A program made the translations under genes and the position numbers. From assembly GCA_020024265.1 (NCBI GenBank), contig JAHHTW010000003.1, positions 39,492 through 103,491 of the forward strand: a stretch of DNA of 64,000 bases, in the 5' to 3' direction. Numbering within the stretch: position 1 is the first letter of the stretch; each line of letters opens with the position of its first letter. The notes below the pieces were generated by a model that saw nothing but the letters and a program-made list of their open reading frames with translations, was not told the origin of the DNA and did not search any database. This DNA comes from Anaerotignum sp. (GTDB taxonomy: Bacteria > Bacillota > Clostridia > Lachnospirales > Anaerotignaceae). Shown piece by piece: positions 30,712-38,835 of this stretch.

Positions 30712-32208
30712 TCAAATATTCATATGCATCATACGATAAATCATGGTACCATATTCCTCTAATACTTTCTCTAAGTCGTCAGCACTATATTCGTGAAACA
30801 GCACAGGATTATCTAGTATCATCTTGGCGAAATTATTGATACTTTTGATTAATTCCTTATTTTGTACAATATATAAATTGGGACCACAACCTGTTTGATA
30901 TGCTGTATAGTTTTTTAAAAAAACTTTTTTGTCATTTGCAAATACGGATATGCGAGGAATAAAACCAGCTTTAAAAATATCCTCATCCAAAATTGTAAAT
31001 TTTATTTTCGAGTTTTTCTTTGCCACTTCAATAATATTTTTCAGATGTTCCAGACGTTCCTCTATGGTTAGGCGATAACAAACATCTGTATAATAAATTT
31101 CGCCTTTTGTAAGATATTCCAAAATAGAAGATATGATGAGAAAAAATCTAATTTCTCGATTTTCAAAAATTTCTTCCCATGTAATTTGTAGGCTGCGGAT
31201 GATTCCTCCGATTTCATCTGAAGTATATTGTTCTTTTGCAGTTTCTATAATATTATCAATTGTTTTGGGTGCCAAAAGAAACTCAAATCCGTAAACATTG
31301 AAAAAATGAAACTTTGTTCTGGAATAAAATTCGGTTCGATAGGAAAGCTTCATTTCTTTTGATGTACAAGAACGAATGAGCATGTTTTGTGTTTTGAATT
31401 TTTGATAAAAAAAGGTATATATTGTTCTTACATCATTTTGATTTGTGATATTTACAGCAAAATTAAAATGACCGGTTTCCTCGATAGATACAATACTTGC
31501 AAAGGCATCCTTTACAATAATAGTATTGGATTGAGCAAAATTTTTTCCGTCATAGAAGTTAAAAAAGACGGTACTGTTTTTATTGAGTAGCATATAGAGC
31601 TGTTTCGTATAGTTGCTTGAATTTTTGGAAAATTCCTCTAAATCTAATGCAATATAAAATTTCACATGGATATGAGGATTGTTTGCAATTGGCTCTAATG
31701 TGTTGATGTGCTCCAATAATTTACAAATATCCATTGTCCATAATACAATAACATCCTCGGTAGCCTGTAAAATAAATTGATTGATTTTTTGTATAATCTT
31801 TTCCAGAACATGGGTATGGTAGAAAAGATTATTTTGCGTCTGCGGTTGCTGTGTTTGCTGAATCAGCTGATCCTGCATAGAAGAATTTCTATAGTGTAAA
31901 TCCAGCACAGCTTCTATCTCCTGCGCCAAAAAAGATGCAATATCATCAGTTGTGTTTTCTGTAGGCTTTTTGATGAGCGCAGAAAACGAAAAGAAGAAGT
32001 CATCCAAACGATCTTGCACAAGGATTTCATTTGTAAAAATTTTTGCAAGCTTTTTATTGATTACAGAAATGGTACGAGATGTTGGCAGAATTCCTTTGTT
32101 GCACCATTTACTGATATAAGAAATATCATATCCAATTTCATTTGCGATGATCATGATTTTGGTATTGGTAAAAAGGATCAGCTTTTTTAAAAGTTCTCCA
32201 TAAGTCAT
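30712..32208 (-). CDS. Large helix-turn-helix regulator of unknown type
   Basis: 498 residues. Residues 15-55 read as an HTH of Cro/C1 style (TKIMIIANEIGYDISYISKW, then TSRTISVINKKLAKIF). A Q-rich linker lies near 110-125 (QQTQQPQTQNN). The remaining 370 residues are mixed alpha/beta and not recognised; VIVLWTMDICKLL and SNTIIVKDAFASIV faintly recall PLD-like sensor domains of TrmB-type regulators, but no HxK motif is visible. Cytoplasmic. It faces away from the VOC/lactate-permease genes across a 1.2-kb gap and could regulate them. AGGAGG-type site (AGGAGGTAAA on the minus strand) precedes the ATG. Confidence 0.7.
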   Translation of the reverse strand: MTYGELLKKLILFTNTKIMIIANEIGYDISYISKWCNKGILPTSRTISVINKKLAKIFTNEILVQDRLDDFFFSFSALIKKPTENTTDDIASFLAQEIEAVLDLHYRNSSMQDQLIQQTQQPQTQNNLFYHTHVLEKIIQKINQFILQATEDVIVLWTMDICKLLEHINTLEPIANNPHIHVKFYIALDLEEFSKNSSNYTKQLYMLLNKNSTVFFNFYDGKNFAQSNTIIVKDAFASIVSIEETGHFNFAVNITNQNDVRTIYTFFYQKFKTQNMLIRSCTSKEMKLSYRTEFYSRTKFHFFNVYGFEFLLAPKTIDNIIETAKEQYTSDEIGGIIRSLQITWEEIFENREIRFFLIISSILEYLTKGEIYYTDVCYRLTIEERLEHLKNIIEVAKKNSKIKFTILDEDIFKAGFIPRISVFANDKKVFLKNYTAYQTGCGPNLYIVQNKELIKSINNFAKMILDNPVLFHEYSADDLEKVLEEYGTMIYRMMHMNI

Positions 32209-33411
32209 ATATTTACCTCCTTTGATGATGGTTTATTTGTTCTGATGTTTAGTATCATTTTGTATTATTTTTTACATGTTAAAAAATACTGTAAAACAGA
32301 ACAAAAAATTGGTACGCAATTCTCTTGTGTATGAAACTGTAGTTCTTTTATTTATTTTTATTGAAAAATAAATAAGAGAACTTTATTTGATATGCTATCC
32401 TATCTACAACCATACAAAAGAAAGAAGGCATGATTGCGTCAGCCTTTCAAAATCATACAACTCAATCATCGTAATTGCTGATGGGTATGATGTTAGAAAA
32501 ATCAAGCAAGTAAATGAAAAGATAACCCCTTTTTCCCTTTTTCATATCTTATTGATATCACTGAAAATAGCATCCTTATTGACCAAAAAAGATTCCATAT
32601 ATGCGATTATATGAAGATATGTAAAAATTCGCCATCCTTGTTTTAAAATGAAATACAAATAGATATACAGTATGAGAACTTATTGGAATATATTGCGGTT
32701 GTTCCGATACGGTTACTGCTTTTTTCAAAGCTGCTGCTGAAAGTTTGACTGTAAATCTATTTGTTTTTGTTTTCCATGAAATTGGTATGACTGTTCTTAC
32801 AAAATATCTGGATCTATCTTACACATATTGAGGGTGGATTTGTATATTGCCCTGTTCGTATATCTGCATGTATATTGAATGATTCATGCTATATCAATCA
32901 AGTAAAAGTTGCTTTTTATATCATAAACCATCAAATGATATATGAAATTATAACATATATAAATCATGAAATCAAAGTGAAAAATTCATTTGCAGAATAA
33001 GATTCAATAAAATCAATTCTTGACAGCAGTCAATGATGCATAATATCTCAAAACTTTGTTGTGTATCCATAAAACAATAAAAGACTTGAATTTTTGAATC
33101 AAAATATGTCAAAAAAATATATTTTATTTCAAACAAGAAGATGAATATAATAAAATCATCAAACAGATCCAATGATTTTGAGTATTTTATTGTATCTTAT
33201 GACAGATAAAATATAGATTCATGATAAATTCATAGATAAAACGATGGAAGAATTTTATTTTTTGAATGATGGATTTATATAAATTTTCAAGAACGAAATT
33301 TTGCTTTGTTTGAGATTATAAATTTTATTTTGGTCTATGCATGCAATATCATTGCTTCAAAGAAAGGGTCAACAAAAAAACAGCGATTGGAAAATGATAT
33401 GGAGGGAATTT
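32209..33411. other. 1.2-kb very A/T-rich gene-poor stretch
   Basis: No convincing gene. Short frames such as 32387-32614 (75 codons) and a hydrophobic run read in shifting frames at about 32660-32840 (LLEYIAVVPI in one frame, LTVNLFVFVFHEIGMTVL in another) look like remains of a membrane-protein gene broken by frameshifts. The part 32880-33330 is nearly pure A/T with many stops. It may contain the regulatory region of the divergent genes. Confidence 0.5.
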
Positions 33412-33831
33412 ATGATGAAACCAATGAGAATGCACCATGTAGGCATTGTGTTACCTAAAATCAGTTACGCAGAAGATTTGATTGATATGTTTGGCTTGGA
33501 TGTGGACTACAGAGGATTTGTACAGGCGTATCATGCAGATCTTATTTTCACAAAATATGGGGAAAACGAAAGTCCCATTGAATTTATCATTCCCAAGGAA
33601 GGCGTTTTAACACAATTTAATAATGGAAAAGGCGGTATTGCACATATTGCTTTTGAAGTAGAAGATGTGGAGGCCTGTTCCAAAGAATTTATTGACAAAG
33701 GTTTTGAAATGCTGGAAAAAGAAGCGGTAGAAGGTACCAGCGATATTGTTGTAAACTTTTTAAGACCCAAATATTCTCATGGGATATTGGTGGAATTGGT
33801 ACAAACAGTAGGTGAAATTCAGAGAAATTAA
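33412..33831 (+). CDS. VOC family (glyoxalase / methylmalonyl-CoA epimerase-like) protein
   Basis: 139-residue single-chain vicinal-oxygen-chelate protein with two beta-alpha-beta-beta-beta modules. Likely metal ligands are His9 (MHHVGIV), Glu56 (SPIEFIIP), His77 (GIAHIAFEVED) and Glu127 (GILVELVQ). The opening HHVGIVLPK and the second-module IAHIAFEVEDVE resemble methylmalonyl-CoA epimerases, though position two is Glu rather than the usual Gln, so a lactoylglutathione-lyase-like or dioxygenase-like role is possible. Start: ATG at 33412 (GGAGGG five bases before) or the next ATG at 33415. Followed after 77 bp by a lactate-permease gene, probably one operon. Confidence 0.8.
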   Translation: MMKPMRMHHVGIVLPKISYAEDLIDMFGLDVDYRGFVQAYHADLIFTKYGENESPIEFIIPKEGVLTQFNNGKGGIAHIAFEVEDVEACSKEFIDKGFEMLEKEAVEGTSDIVVNFLRPKYSHGILVELVQTVGEIQRN

Positions 33832-33908
33832 GTAGCATTTTGAATAATATCAGATTTGATATGAAAAGCTTAAGATCGTATCTTAAATTTAGAAAGGATG
33901 ATTGTGCT

Positions 33909-35393
33909 ATGTTGAATTTATTACTGGCAATTTCACCTATTGCGATTGTTATGATTGGCGTTGTAGGCTTGAGAAAACCTGCTACCATTGTTTCGGTCAT
34001 TGCGTTGGTCTATACCATTTTCCTGACTATACTATATCATCATTATAAGATGGAAAATGCAGTTGTTTTTTCAGAAACAACGAAAGGTATGATAGAAGGG
34101 GCAAAGATGGTATTTATGATTTGGTCAGCCTTTCTCATTTTGAATATGCTGATTCATACAGGCGCCATGGAAAAGATAAAAGAGATTATTGCGGATTTGA
34201 CGTTAGATAAAAGAAAACAGTTTATCATCATTGCATTCTGTTTTGGTGGTTTTTTGGAAGGCGTAGCAGGTGCGGGAACTCCTGCAGCGATTGCAGCCCC
34301 ATTTTTGGTTGCGCTGGGAGTTCCTCCTGTTTCAGCCATTGTAGGCGCACTTGTTTTTAATGGAATCGCAGCATCTTTAGGTGCAGCAGGGCTTACTACC
34401 ATTGGTGGTTTTGCAGCATTCCTAGATGTGGTAGATGTAATGGATATTTCCATGTATACTTCTTTTTTACATTTCTTTGGAGCATTGATTTCTCCAGTAT
34501 TGGTTCTTTTGATTCTTTGGGGCAAACGTGCATTGGATTGGGGAATTGTAAAATTTGCATTCGTCACAGGATTTTCTTATGGCGCTTTTATGGTGCTGGT
34601 TGCGACTTTTGTTGGAGCGGAATTTCCGTCCATTTGTGCAGGTCTTGGCTCTTTGATTGTGGCAATTACATATATTAAACTTTTTTGCAAAAACGAAGTA
34701 ATTCCGGAAGAACATAAATATATGGTAGATGCTTCTAAAGAGAAAAGTACGATGCCTGCATGGAAAGCAGTATCTGCATATGTTATTTTACTTGTTGCAT
34801 TACCGGCTGTACGCTTTTTTGCACCAGATTGGTTCATTCGTTTGGGTTTTGCTGTATGGATTGGTATTACAATTACATGTGTGTGTATCATTTCCGCTCT
34901 TATTTTACATGATATACATTCTATGCCAAAATATATGAAAGTATCATTTTTGAGTGTCTTTGGTGCATTGATTGCAATGGCAAGTTTGGTTGCTTTGTCT
35001 AATCTGATGAAAACAAGTGGTATGCTTTCTGTCATTGCAAAAACAATTTCGGATGTATTGGGCCCCATTTATCCAGCAGTAGCAGTGATCATTGGTTCTC
35101 TTGGATCATTTGTTGCAGGAACAACAACAGGTTCTAATATTCTGTTTGCACCAATGCATTATGAAGCTTGTAAGATTCTTGGATTCCAAATTCCTCTGGT
35201 ATTCGCTGCACAAAGTGCAGGTGGAGCGTTGGGAAATATGATTTGCACAAATAATGTTGTTGCAGTATGTGCAACTGTTGAATTCAGAGGAGAAGAAGGC
35301 ACCATTATGAGAAAGGTATTTAAGCCAATTTGTATTTTATGGACAGTTTATTGCTTATTAGCTCTTTTATATGCATATGTACTCTTTCCTTAA
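33909..35393 (+). CDS. L-lactate permease family transporter (LctP/GlcA)
   Basis: Membrane carrier of 494 residues with about 12-13 hydrophobic segments. LctP family motifs: GGFLEGVAGAGTPAAIAAP near 110, ALVFNGIAASLGAAG, and the late GSFVAGTTTGSNILFAPMHY and QSAGGALGNMICTNNVVA. By family it takes up lactate, glycolate or a related 2-hydroxyacid with protons. ATG at 33909 chosen because the upstream part of the frame lacks family similarity and AAGGA precedes it. Probably co-transcribed with the VOC gene. Substrate may differ from lactate; an enzyme for it is not next to the gene. Confidence 0.9.
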   Translation: MLNLLLAISPIAIVMIGVVGLRKPATIVSVIALVYTIFLTILYHHYKMENAVVFSETTKGMIEGAKMVFMIWSAFLILNMLIHTGAMEKIKEIIADLTLDKRKQFIIIAFCFGGFLEGVAGAGTPAAIAAPFLVALGVPPVSAIVGALVFNGIAASLGAAGLTTIGGFAAFLDVVDVMDISMYTSFLHFFGALISPVLVLLILWGKRALDWGIVKFAFVTGFSYGAFMVLVATFVGAEFPSICAGLGSLIVAITYIKLFCKNEVIPEEHKYMVDASKEKSTMPAWKAVSAYVILLVALPAVRFFAPDWFIRLGFAVWIGITITCVCIISALILHDIHSMPKYMKVSFLSVFGALIAMASLVALSNLMKTSGMLSVIAKTISDVLGPIYPAVAVIIGSLGSFVAGTTTGSNILFAPMHYEACKILGFQIPLVFAAQSAGGALGNMICTNNVVAVCATVEFRGEEGTIMRKVFKPICILWTVYCLLALLYAYVLFP

Positions 35394-35421
35394 ATTAAAT
35401 AGGAAAGTATGTTTGAATATA

Positions 35422-35486
35422 TTTGCCGACTGGGAAAGGCAATGCTTTTAGAAACCCACATTTCACCTAGTCGGCAAACCTTTCCC
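35422..35486 (+). other. Two complementary blocks in pseudoknot order after the permease gene
   Basis: TTTGCCGACT (35422-35431) is complementary to AGTCGGCAAA (35469-35478), and the directly following GGGAAAGG (35432-35439) is complementary to CCTTTCCC (35479-35486). The order A-B-A'-B' with no spacer between blocks means the two stems compete or form a strained pseudoknot. No T-run follows. Confidence 0.6.
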
Positions 35487-35625
35487 TATTTCATACAATA
35501 TAGTGAATGGTATTTATAGAAAAAAATACGAGCGATCCTATGAAAAATAGTTTGCTCCTTAGATATATTTTATTTGTTTATCTTGTTTTAGCTCTCTCTG
35601 TTTTTGGTTGAGATATAAGCGTTCT

Positions 35626-35670
35626 GCATAAAGATTGATGTCATCTGTATAGAAGCATCAATCTTTATGC
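35626..35670. terminator. Strong hairpin in the permease-AEC gap
   Basis: Perfect 15-bp stem GCATAAAGATTGATG/CATCAATCTTTATGC with a 15-nt loop; downstream TATTTC is a weak T-tract. Apart from this and the block pair upstream, the 490-bp gap between the permease and the AEC gene shows nothing clear. Confidence 0.6.
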
Positions 35671-35885
35671 TATTTCAATAAATATTTCTGATGGTGATTT
35701 TATTTTGTAAGTTCTATTGGCATAGATTCTGTATCAGAAAAAAGAGGGATTTCTGTGATCTGCGTCATTGGAATTATGACGAAACAAGATATCTCTTGAT
35801 AGCACAGATTATGGATTCCCCCTTTACAAATGAGCCTGATAAATAGAATTTGTAAGATATTCAAAAGAAGAAAGAAGGGTGTCAT

Positions 35886-36812
35886 GTGACAATATTAGTG
35901 ATTTATCAGCTTTTGACCATGGTAATTCTAATGATCTGTGGTGTAGTCTTGCGTAAAAAAAAGCATCTTTCTGAAAATAATGCAAAGGAATTATCGGTTA
36001 TATTAACAAAAGTAGCAGTTCCTGCAAACATGATTATATTAATGCAAAGGCCCTATTCTCACGAAATATTTCTGGCATTTGCAAAAGTTTGTGGTGGAAC
36101 CTTTTTGTTTTGTATGATTGGAGCGATTTTGTTTTTTTTGGTTGGAAAAATGATGGGATTACAATTTCCGGAAGTAGGTTTATTTTCTAGTTGCGGTGCA
36201 TATAGTAACATTATTTTTATGGGACAACCTTTGATTATGGCAATGTATGGAGAAGCAGGACTTATTTTCTGTGTGGCAGTTATGTTTGCCAGTACGATGT
36301 TTTTATTTACGGTCTGTTCTGTTATTATTTCTATTGGAACACAAAAAAGAAAAAGCATAAAAAATATGTTGAAGGATGCATTTTGCAATTTGGTCTTTAT
36401 ATCAGGAGCCATTGGTTTCTTTTGTTTTGTTGCATCCATTACCTTGCCAGAGGTGATTAGAGATGCCCTTCAATTTGCATCCAATACAACGGTATGCTTA
36501 TCTATGGTATATATCGGATTTTTGATGGCAGGAGCGAATCTAAAAGAAATTTTAAAGGATAAACTGGTATATTTATTTTGTGTTTTCACACTGCTTGTTA
36601 TGCCCATCATCACAAAACTGATCGCAGGAATGTTTTTAGATGGAATTGCATTATCAGTACTGATTGTATTGATGGGAACACCTGCTGGTGCAGTATTACC
36701 TTCTTTTGCAGAATCGTATGGCAATGATGAAAAAAGAGCATCACAATACGTTTTTATATCTACGATATTATCCATTGTTACATTGCCTCTTGTGGCAGAA
36801 TTTCTTTGTTGA
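35886..36812 (+). CDS. AEC family transporter (auxin efflux carrier type)
   Basis: 308-residue membrane protein with about ten hydrophobic segments in the two-halves layout of AEC carriers. Family features: NNAKELSVILTKVAVPANMI near the N-terminus, the SSCGAYSNIIFMGQPLI stretch near 105 and the C-terminal MGTPAGAVLPSFAESYG. Bacterial members export or exchange malate, malonate or other dicarboxylates and amino acids; substrate not predictable. The start is a GTG behind AGAAGGG. Lies downstream of the lactate-permease-like gene but is separated by hairpins, so probably its own unit. Confidence 0.85.
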   Translation: MTILVIYQLLTMVILMICGVVLRKKKHLSENNAKELSVILTKVAVPANMIILMQRPYSHEIFLAFAKVCGGTFLFCMIGAILFFLVGKMMGLQFPEVGLFSSCGAYSNIIFMGQPLIMAMYGEAGLIFCVAVMFASTMFLFTVCSVIISIGTQKRKSIKNMLKDAFCNLVFISGAIGFFCFVASITLPEVIRDALQFASNTTVCLSMVYIGFLMAGANLKEILKDKLVYLFCVFTLLVMPIITKLIAGMFLDGIALSVLIVLMGTPAGAVLPSFAESYGNDEKRASQYVFISTILSIVTLPLVAEFLC

Positions 36813-36879
36813 TAAAAAATGAAAAAAGTGATCAAAATGGGGTTTCTGTCACACATCAAAAGTCAAGCGATTCTTTTTT

Positions 36880-37070
36880 GTGTATGTTGAATTGGATGGT
36901 TGTGGGGATGAGGACGGTTACGAAGGAAATCCCAGTTGCCATCCTAGTGATTTAACCAACGATAAACGGATGAACCGATTTGCTTTATACTTTTGTGCAG
37001 TCTTTGCAACACCATGTTTTGCAGCATAGTTTATGGGGGATAGAGGAAGTATCATATCTATAGTAGACAT
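36880..37070 (-). pseudogene. Decayed N-terminus of an IS3-like transposase
   Basis: On the minus strand the frame from about 37070 reads as the HTH part of a transposase (INYAAKHGVAKTAQKYKANR). Similarity then shifts into another frame (YRWLNH, stop, DGNWDFLRNRPHPHNHPIQH), resembling the usual YRW..RYDG..ESL..R...PH.HP.QHT continuation. So there is a frameshift and an in-frame stop within 190 bp, and the rest of the element is gone. No flanking inverted repeats or target duplication were found. Family assignment is from remembered similarity. Confidence 0.65.
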
Positions 37071-37208
37071 ATCAGAGTTCCTTTCTTTTTTTGTTCGTGT
37101 TTTGTGGTGACGAAATATGAACATAAAGAGAGGAACTCGTTCTTTTTATTTTGTAACACACATCTCTTGCAATCCCACTCTGCAAAAATCCTGAAAAATC
37201 GACTTTAG

Positions 37209-37237
37209 TTGATAATACTCCTATTTTATGTTACGAT
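37209..37237 (+). promoter_or_regulatory. Probable promoter of the lipid operon
   Basis: TTGATA (37209-37214), 17-bp spacer, TACGAT (37232-37237), 47 bp before the first start codon of the seven-gene cluster. Confidence 0.55.
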
Positions 37238-37283
37238 ATATGCAACTTTTCAAATCAATTTGTGTAATAAAGAGGAATGGAAT

Positions 37284-37640
37284 ATGAAAAATGAAACGCT
37301 GTGGCAGAGTATACGATGTGCATGGCAGGGAATCAAAAGGGCATTTCACATCGAAAAGAATTTTAAGATATATGCAGCCATTGTTGTGGTGACTATGCTG
37401 GTCAATCTGTTTCTGGGGTTTTCTGCAAAGCAGTATGCCATATATATACTTTGTGTTTGTGGCGTCTTTTCTGCGGAATGCTTCAATACAGCAATTGAAA
37501 TTATGTGCGATTTTTTGACGGAACAATATGAGGAAAAGATTCGGGATGCAAAGGATATTGCAGCAGCAGGTGTGCTGTTTTGGGGAATTGCATTTTGGGT
37601 TGCAGAAATTATTTTGATCGGAGAGAAACTCTTTGCTTGA
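37284..37640 (+). CDS. dgkA: DgkA-type lipid kinase (diacylglycerol/undecaprenol kinase)
   Basis: 118-residue integral membrane kinase that phosphorylates a membrane lipid alcohol with ATP; Gram-positive members usually act on undecaprenol, E. coli's on diacylglycerol. Family residues: the amphipathic N-terminal SIRCAWQGIKRAF, the E-x-x-N-T-A-I-E signature (AECFNTAIE, 64-72) and KDIAAAGV (90-97), with three membrane helices. GAGG precedes the ATG at 37284; the open frame extends 25 codons upstream over the promoter region. First gene of a seven-gene operon for lipid head-group chemistry, where it could supply a phosphorylated lipid to the CDP-lipid synthase that overlaps it. Confidence 0.88.
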   Translation: MKNETLWQSIRCAWQGIKRAFHIEKNFKIYAAIVVVTMLVNLFLGFSAKQYAIYILCVCGVFSAECFNTAIEIMCDFLTEQYEEKIRDAKDIAAAGVLFWGIAFWVAEIILIGEKLFA

Positions 37641-38208
37641 TATGTATTTTACAATGATACCACTGATTTTTGCCGGTATTGCCAATATGATGTTTACCAA
37701 AACAAAATTATATCGTATGCATAGAAGCCCCATAGACGGTGGCAGAGTATTGGCTGATGGCAAGCGTATGTTTGGAAATCATAAAACATGGATTGGCTTT
37801 TTTTCCATGATTGTTTTCTGTGTATGCTTTCAGCTGGTGTTTGGCTTTTTTTGTAATATGATGGATATGAACCAGCATTGCGATATTTATATCATATCTT
37901 CCAATACTGTATGCTTCAATATTTTTTTTGGTGGTTTGACAGGTTTTGTATATATGTTCTCTGAGCTGCCCAATAGTTTTATCAAAAGACGGCTGGGTAT
38001 TGAGGATGGAAAGACCGCAAAGGGGATCAAAGGCGGATTGTTTTTTATCGTAGATCAGATAGATTCTCTGATTGGTGTCATGCTGCTGGTATATCTGTTT
38101 TCTGATATTACCATAGGAAAGTACTGTCTTTATGTGCTTTTGGGAGGAGTGACACATGTCATCATCAATAGTGTACTGTATTGTATGAAAGTGAGGAAAA
38201 ATATATGA
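37633..38208 (+). CDS. CarS-like CDP-lipid synthase (CDP-archaeol synthase family)
   Basis: 191-residue membrane protein of the CarS/CdsA-like group that activates a lipid phosphate with CTP. The CarS hallmark is clear: SPIDGGRVLADGKRMFGNHK followed by TWIGF (archaeal CarS: PIDGG..GRR.FG..KTWRG), then ELPNSFIKRRLGI and VDQIDSLIG. Hydrophobic segments surround these cytosolic loops. It is much shorter than bacterial CdsA (about 270) and carries the CarS rather than the CdsA signature order. A TTG at 37633 has GGAGAG seven bases upstream; the ATG at 37642 is the alternative start. Overlaps dgkA and pssA, so co-translated with both. Confidence 0.8.
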   Translation: MLDMYFTMIPLIFAGIANMMFTKTKLYRMHRSPIDGGRVLADGKRMFGNHKTWIGFFSMIVFCVCFQLVFGFFCNMMDMNQHCDIYIISSNTVCFNIFFGGLTGFVYMFSELPNSFIKRRLGIEDGKTAKGIKGGLFFIVDQIDSLIGVMLLVYLFSDITIGKYCLYVLLGGVTHVIINSVLYCMKVRKNI

Positions 38209-38819
38209 AAAAACTGTTTTTTGGCGTTTACCATCCTTCTATCATATTGACATATTGTGGTGTATTTTCATCCCTGACAGGCATGGCTTGTTTGATGACA
38301 TATGATGTACAGATCATGCCTACTGTCATGATTTTGTTGATTCTTTCTGCATGCTTTGATATGTTTGATGGAACGGTTGCAAAAAGATGCAAGAGAAATG
38401 AACAGGAAAAAGAATTTGGTGTACAGATTGATAGTCTGGCAGATACCATTTCCTTTGTTGCATTTCCGGCAATGATTTTGTTAAAGCTTGCCGGTATCCA
38501 TATGGTGACACTGTTGATTGCTTTTTTTTATGCATTTGCAGGCATGATGCGTCTGGGATGGTTTAATATTACAACAGCAGAAAATCCAGGAATATTTCAA
38601 GGTTTACCGGTAGTTTATGTTGCATTGATTGATCCGATTTTGTATCTGATATTGACATATTGCAATGTTTCAGCGTTTGGGGTGTATTTTTCGGTGTCTT
38701 CTGTCGTGATTGCGCTATTGTTTCTTGCAAATTTCAAAATGAAAAAGCCATCTCTGAAGGTGTTATTGGGCTTTGCAGGCTTGGCAGTGATTGTAATTAC
38801 AATGCTTTTATGCGTGTAA
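38205..38819 (+). CDS. pssA: CDP-alcohol phosphatidyltransferase, PssA-like
   Basis: 204-residue integral membrane enzyme that replaces CMP of a CDP-lipid by an alcohol, most likely serine. The catalytic motif is intact: Asp52, Asp55-Gly56, Ala59, Gly72, Asp76 and Asp80 (FDMFDGTVAK, then FGVQIDSLAD). Serine as acceptor is inferred from the decarboxylase gene next door and from similarity to short type II PS synthases. Starts in an ATGA overlap with the CarS-like gene, GAGG eight bases upstream. About five to six further hydrophobic segments follow the motif. Confidence 0.88.
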   Translation: MKKLFFGVYHPSIILTYCGVFSSLTGMACLMTYDVQIMPTVMILLILSACFDMFDGTVAKRCKRNEQEKEFGVQIDSLADTISFVAFPAMILLKLAGIHMVTLLIAFFYAFAGMMRLGWFNITTAENPGIFQGLPVVYVALIDPILYLILTYCNVSAFGVYFSVSSVVIALLFLANFKMKKPSLKVLLGFAGLAVIVITMLLCV

Positions 38820-38835
38820 CGAAAAGGGTAATCCT

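Noticed and set aside
33325..33355. Possible sigma-54 promoter TTGGTCTATGCATGCAA before the VOC gene
   Set aside because: GG and GC are separated by 9 rather than 10 bp, and the -24 box lacks CAC.
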